Assembly: GCA_019321725.1 (NCBI GenBank)
Contig: CM033119.1
Location: forward strand, 1,240,001 to 1,304,000
Reading direction: 5' to 3'
Source: Paulownia fortunei
Taxonomy: Eukaryota > Streptophyta > Magnoliopsida > Lamiales > Paulowniaceae
Length of the DNA stretch: 64,000 bases
The number at the start of each line of letters is the position of its first letter. Position 1 is the stretch's first letter. Shown piece by piece: positions 62,058-64,000 of the stretch. Position numbers and translations under genes: made by a program. The notes under the pieces were generated by a model. That model saw nothing but the letters and a program-made list of their open reading frames with translations, did no database searches and was not told the origin of the DNA.

Positions 62058-62115
62058 ATGGAGAATTCATGCTTCTTCATTGCTCATGTTGCACTTTTAT
62101 AATTAAGCAACATTA
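62058..62115 (+). pseudogene. Receptor kinase 5' stub B
   Basis: Starts GAATGGAGAATTCATGCTTC at ATG 62058-62060 and matches the first codons of the intact receptor for about 60 bp. It then runs into the same unrelated sequence as stub A (AACATTTGCGAATATA-type). Preceded by a long A run and a TATA-rich promoter remnant at 61915-61955. Confidence 0.8.
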
Positions 62116-62287
62116 CATAATGGGTGATAACATTTGCGAATATACAGAATTTGAAGATCAACCATGAATATTCCAACATACCAATACTAAGACAATAGCA
62201 AAATTCGGCGGAATATTAAATTCCAAGCAACTGTCTTTTGCCTATTATCTTAATGTAGTTCGGTTTGCTAAAATCATCAATAGGGCC

Positions 62288-62311
62288 GGGGGTGGGGGTG
62301 GGGGTGGGGGG
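62288..62311 (+). other. G-rich run with quadruplex potential
   Basis: Four G tracts of five or more bases are separated by single T residues. The homologous spot in spacer copy 1 (49077-49095) has only short G runs, so the tract expanded in this copy. Confidence 0.8.
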
Positions 62312-62769
62312 TAGTGTGACCTATAAAATTTACCACTTCACAAGAGCAATACAAATTATGTGATAATATGAAGTTTGCACATTGTTTTGAATTAAAGAAG
62401 AGAAAAGACATTTAGTGTGAGGGCCAATGTCTAGGTCCATGACTAACTCTAGTTTTGAAGCATTTCCTCAATGAATTCTATATATTTTTTGATATCTTAA
62501 ACAGTTGTAAACCACTATAAATAAACTATTGCAATAATTTGCTAGTTGATTTTTTAACCCAAAAGGAAATTATAAAATATTGCTAAATTTGATATTGTTA
62601 TATGAATATAAAGTTCTAATTGCATTTTATTCGTGTAACTTTATCTGTTTTTATTTTGGTCTTTTGGAATGTGGTTTGACAATTTACATATGTTATATTT
62701 TATAATTTGGCACGTTTAGTCCAAATTTCATCACATGACTAATAAATAACACTTAATTTATACTTTTAT

Positions 62770-64000
62770 ATCTATATATATATATATACTATAATAAAAG
62801 TTTGAATGTTTCTTCTAATTTTTTATTCGATTAAAATATTATTTTAATATTATTAATTTTATTGGTAATTATGTAATTTTAGAATAAATAATATTTATTT
62901 TTTTAATTGATCAATGGGGTTATAGAATAATTACAATAAAAGAACACCAACAGTCCAAGTCGAACTCTACTTTTATTTATTTGATATTTTGAAAACAGAT
63001 GTGAAAATTATATTTATAAGTACTTTACCATTTGTTTTCTCTTTTGTCCATTTATGTGTACATATTTCGCTTCAATTATTTTATTAAATGAATTTCTAAA
63101 AATATAAAAAAATTAAATAATTCAAATTTAAATAACAAAATCAAATTTTATTTTGAATTTATTATTTTTAGTTTGGTAAGTTAAATTTAAGAAGTTTAAA
63201 TTTAATTAATAAATATAAACGAATATATAAAAATTATTTGTAAAATTTGTAAAAATTAAAATCTATTATTGGGTATGGTTCAATAAATCGAAATTAAATA
63301 CCAAAATTAAATCGAATTCTGTTTTTTTATGAAAATAAAAATCAAATACCAAATCTAATTTTTTTGTTCGACTTTGATTAATATTGAATTTTCAATTTTG
63401 ATTTGATAAAAGTGTGAATGTTTCTTTTAATTTTCGATCCGACTAAAATACTTTTTTAATATTATTATTTTTAATGGTAGTTATATAATTTAATAAGTAT
63501 GTAATATTTTTTACTTGGCCAATGAAATTATAGGATAATTACAATAAGAGAATACCAAAAATTCAAGTCAAACTTTACTTTCATTTGTTTGTTATTCAAA
63601 AATCATGTATGAAAATTATATTTATAAGTACTTTACCTTTTGTTTTCTCTTTTGCCTATTTAAGTGTTCATATTTTGATTCAATTACTTTGCTAAATGAA
63701 TTTTAAAGATTATTAAAAAATTAAATTATTCAATTTTAAATAACAAAATCTAATTTTATTTTGCATTTATTATTTTTAGTTTGGTAAGATAAAATTAAGG
63801 AAAAAAGTATAAAAACAATTAATAAATATAAACTAAGATATAATTTTTTTAATAAAATTTGTAAAAGTTAAAATTTGATATTGGGTATGGTTCGATAAAC
63901 CGAAATAAAATATCAAAATTAAACCCAATACTTATTTTTTATGAAAATAAAAATCAAATATCAAATTTATTTTTTTGTTCGACTTTGATAAATACTAAAT
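62770..64000. repeat. 612-bp-period tandem repeat, Helitron-like start, cut by window end
   Basis: Two AT-rich copies begin near 62792 and 63404. GAATGTTTCTT occurs at 62804 and 63416, and later landmarks (GATAATTACAATAA-type, TATTTATAAGTACTTTACC, ATTGGGTATGGTTC) recur at the same offset. The first copy starts TATATACTATAATAAAAG, which resembles the 5' end of plant Helitrons (TC...CTATAATAAAAG). No coding sequence is seen. The second copy runs to the end of the window. Confidence 0.75.

Larger units (their letters stand above)
60732..62300. repeat. Array spacer, segmental duplication copy 2 (partner 47385-49085)
   Basis: Aligns with 47385-49085 over nearly its whole length, including the receptor 5' stub, but lacks the 153-bp insertion. 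A shorter piece of the same material (ATCAATGG...GTCCATGACTAGCTCTC) is also at about 60450-60710 and again at 62190-62460, so this end of the array is nested. Confidence 0.88.

Overview
The window is nuclear DNA from a flowering plant, most likely a eudicot. It is strongly AT-rich, its genes are split by GT-AG introns, and its protein families are plant-specific: DUF679/DMP, BPS1-like, subfamily XII LRR receptor kinases and a plant FAB1. It also carries microsatellites, MITEs and a Ty1-copia relic. I see no bacterial, viral or organellar segment.

Layout. (1) 0-16 kb is ordinary gene space: a three-exon GT47 exostosin-type glycosyltransferase (+), tail to tail with a single-exon DMP membrane protein (-), then a twelve-coding-exon FAB1-type phosphatidylinositol-3-phosphate 5-kinase (-) of 1700 aa that lacks a FYVE domain. 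Exons for all of these were joined by checking splice dinucleotides and phase. (2) 16-31 kb is gene-poor and AT-rich. It holds one nuclear tRNA-Arg(UCU), a Tourist-like MITE, microsatellites and a 95-bp tandem duplication. (3) 31.5-36.3 kb holds a two-exon BPS1-like gene (+) and a tentative small membrane-protein gene (-) with a suspicious in-frame TAG.

(4) 36.9-62.3 kb is a tandem array of LRR receptor-like kinases (At3g47570/EFR/Xa21-type, non-RD), all on the + strand. It contains two long pseudogenes, two pairs of 5' or 3' gene stubs, and one intact gene at 54.24-59.21 kb (1093 aa). The spacers between members are copies of one another, so the array grew by unequal exchange. Transposons have invaded it: a retroelement-like insertion splits the first pseudogene, a truncated copia element lies between two duplicated receptor 3' ends, a solo LTR sits about 320 bp upstream of the intact gene, and small MITE-like insertions occur in the spacers. 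Compared with its relatives, the intact gene has lost a block of LRR-coding sequence, whose remnant lies in its first intron. (5) 62.8-64 kb is a 612-bp-period tandem repeat with a Helitron-like start, cut by the window end.

The single-copy genes have separate cellular roles: wall glycan synthesis in the Golgi, membrane remodelling, phosphoinositide signalling and BPS1-type development. The distinctive biology is the receptor cluster, a birth-and-death array of probable pattern-recognition receptors in which one member survives with a changed ectodomain.
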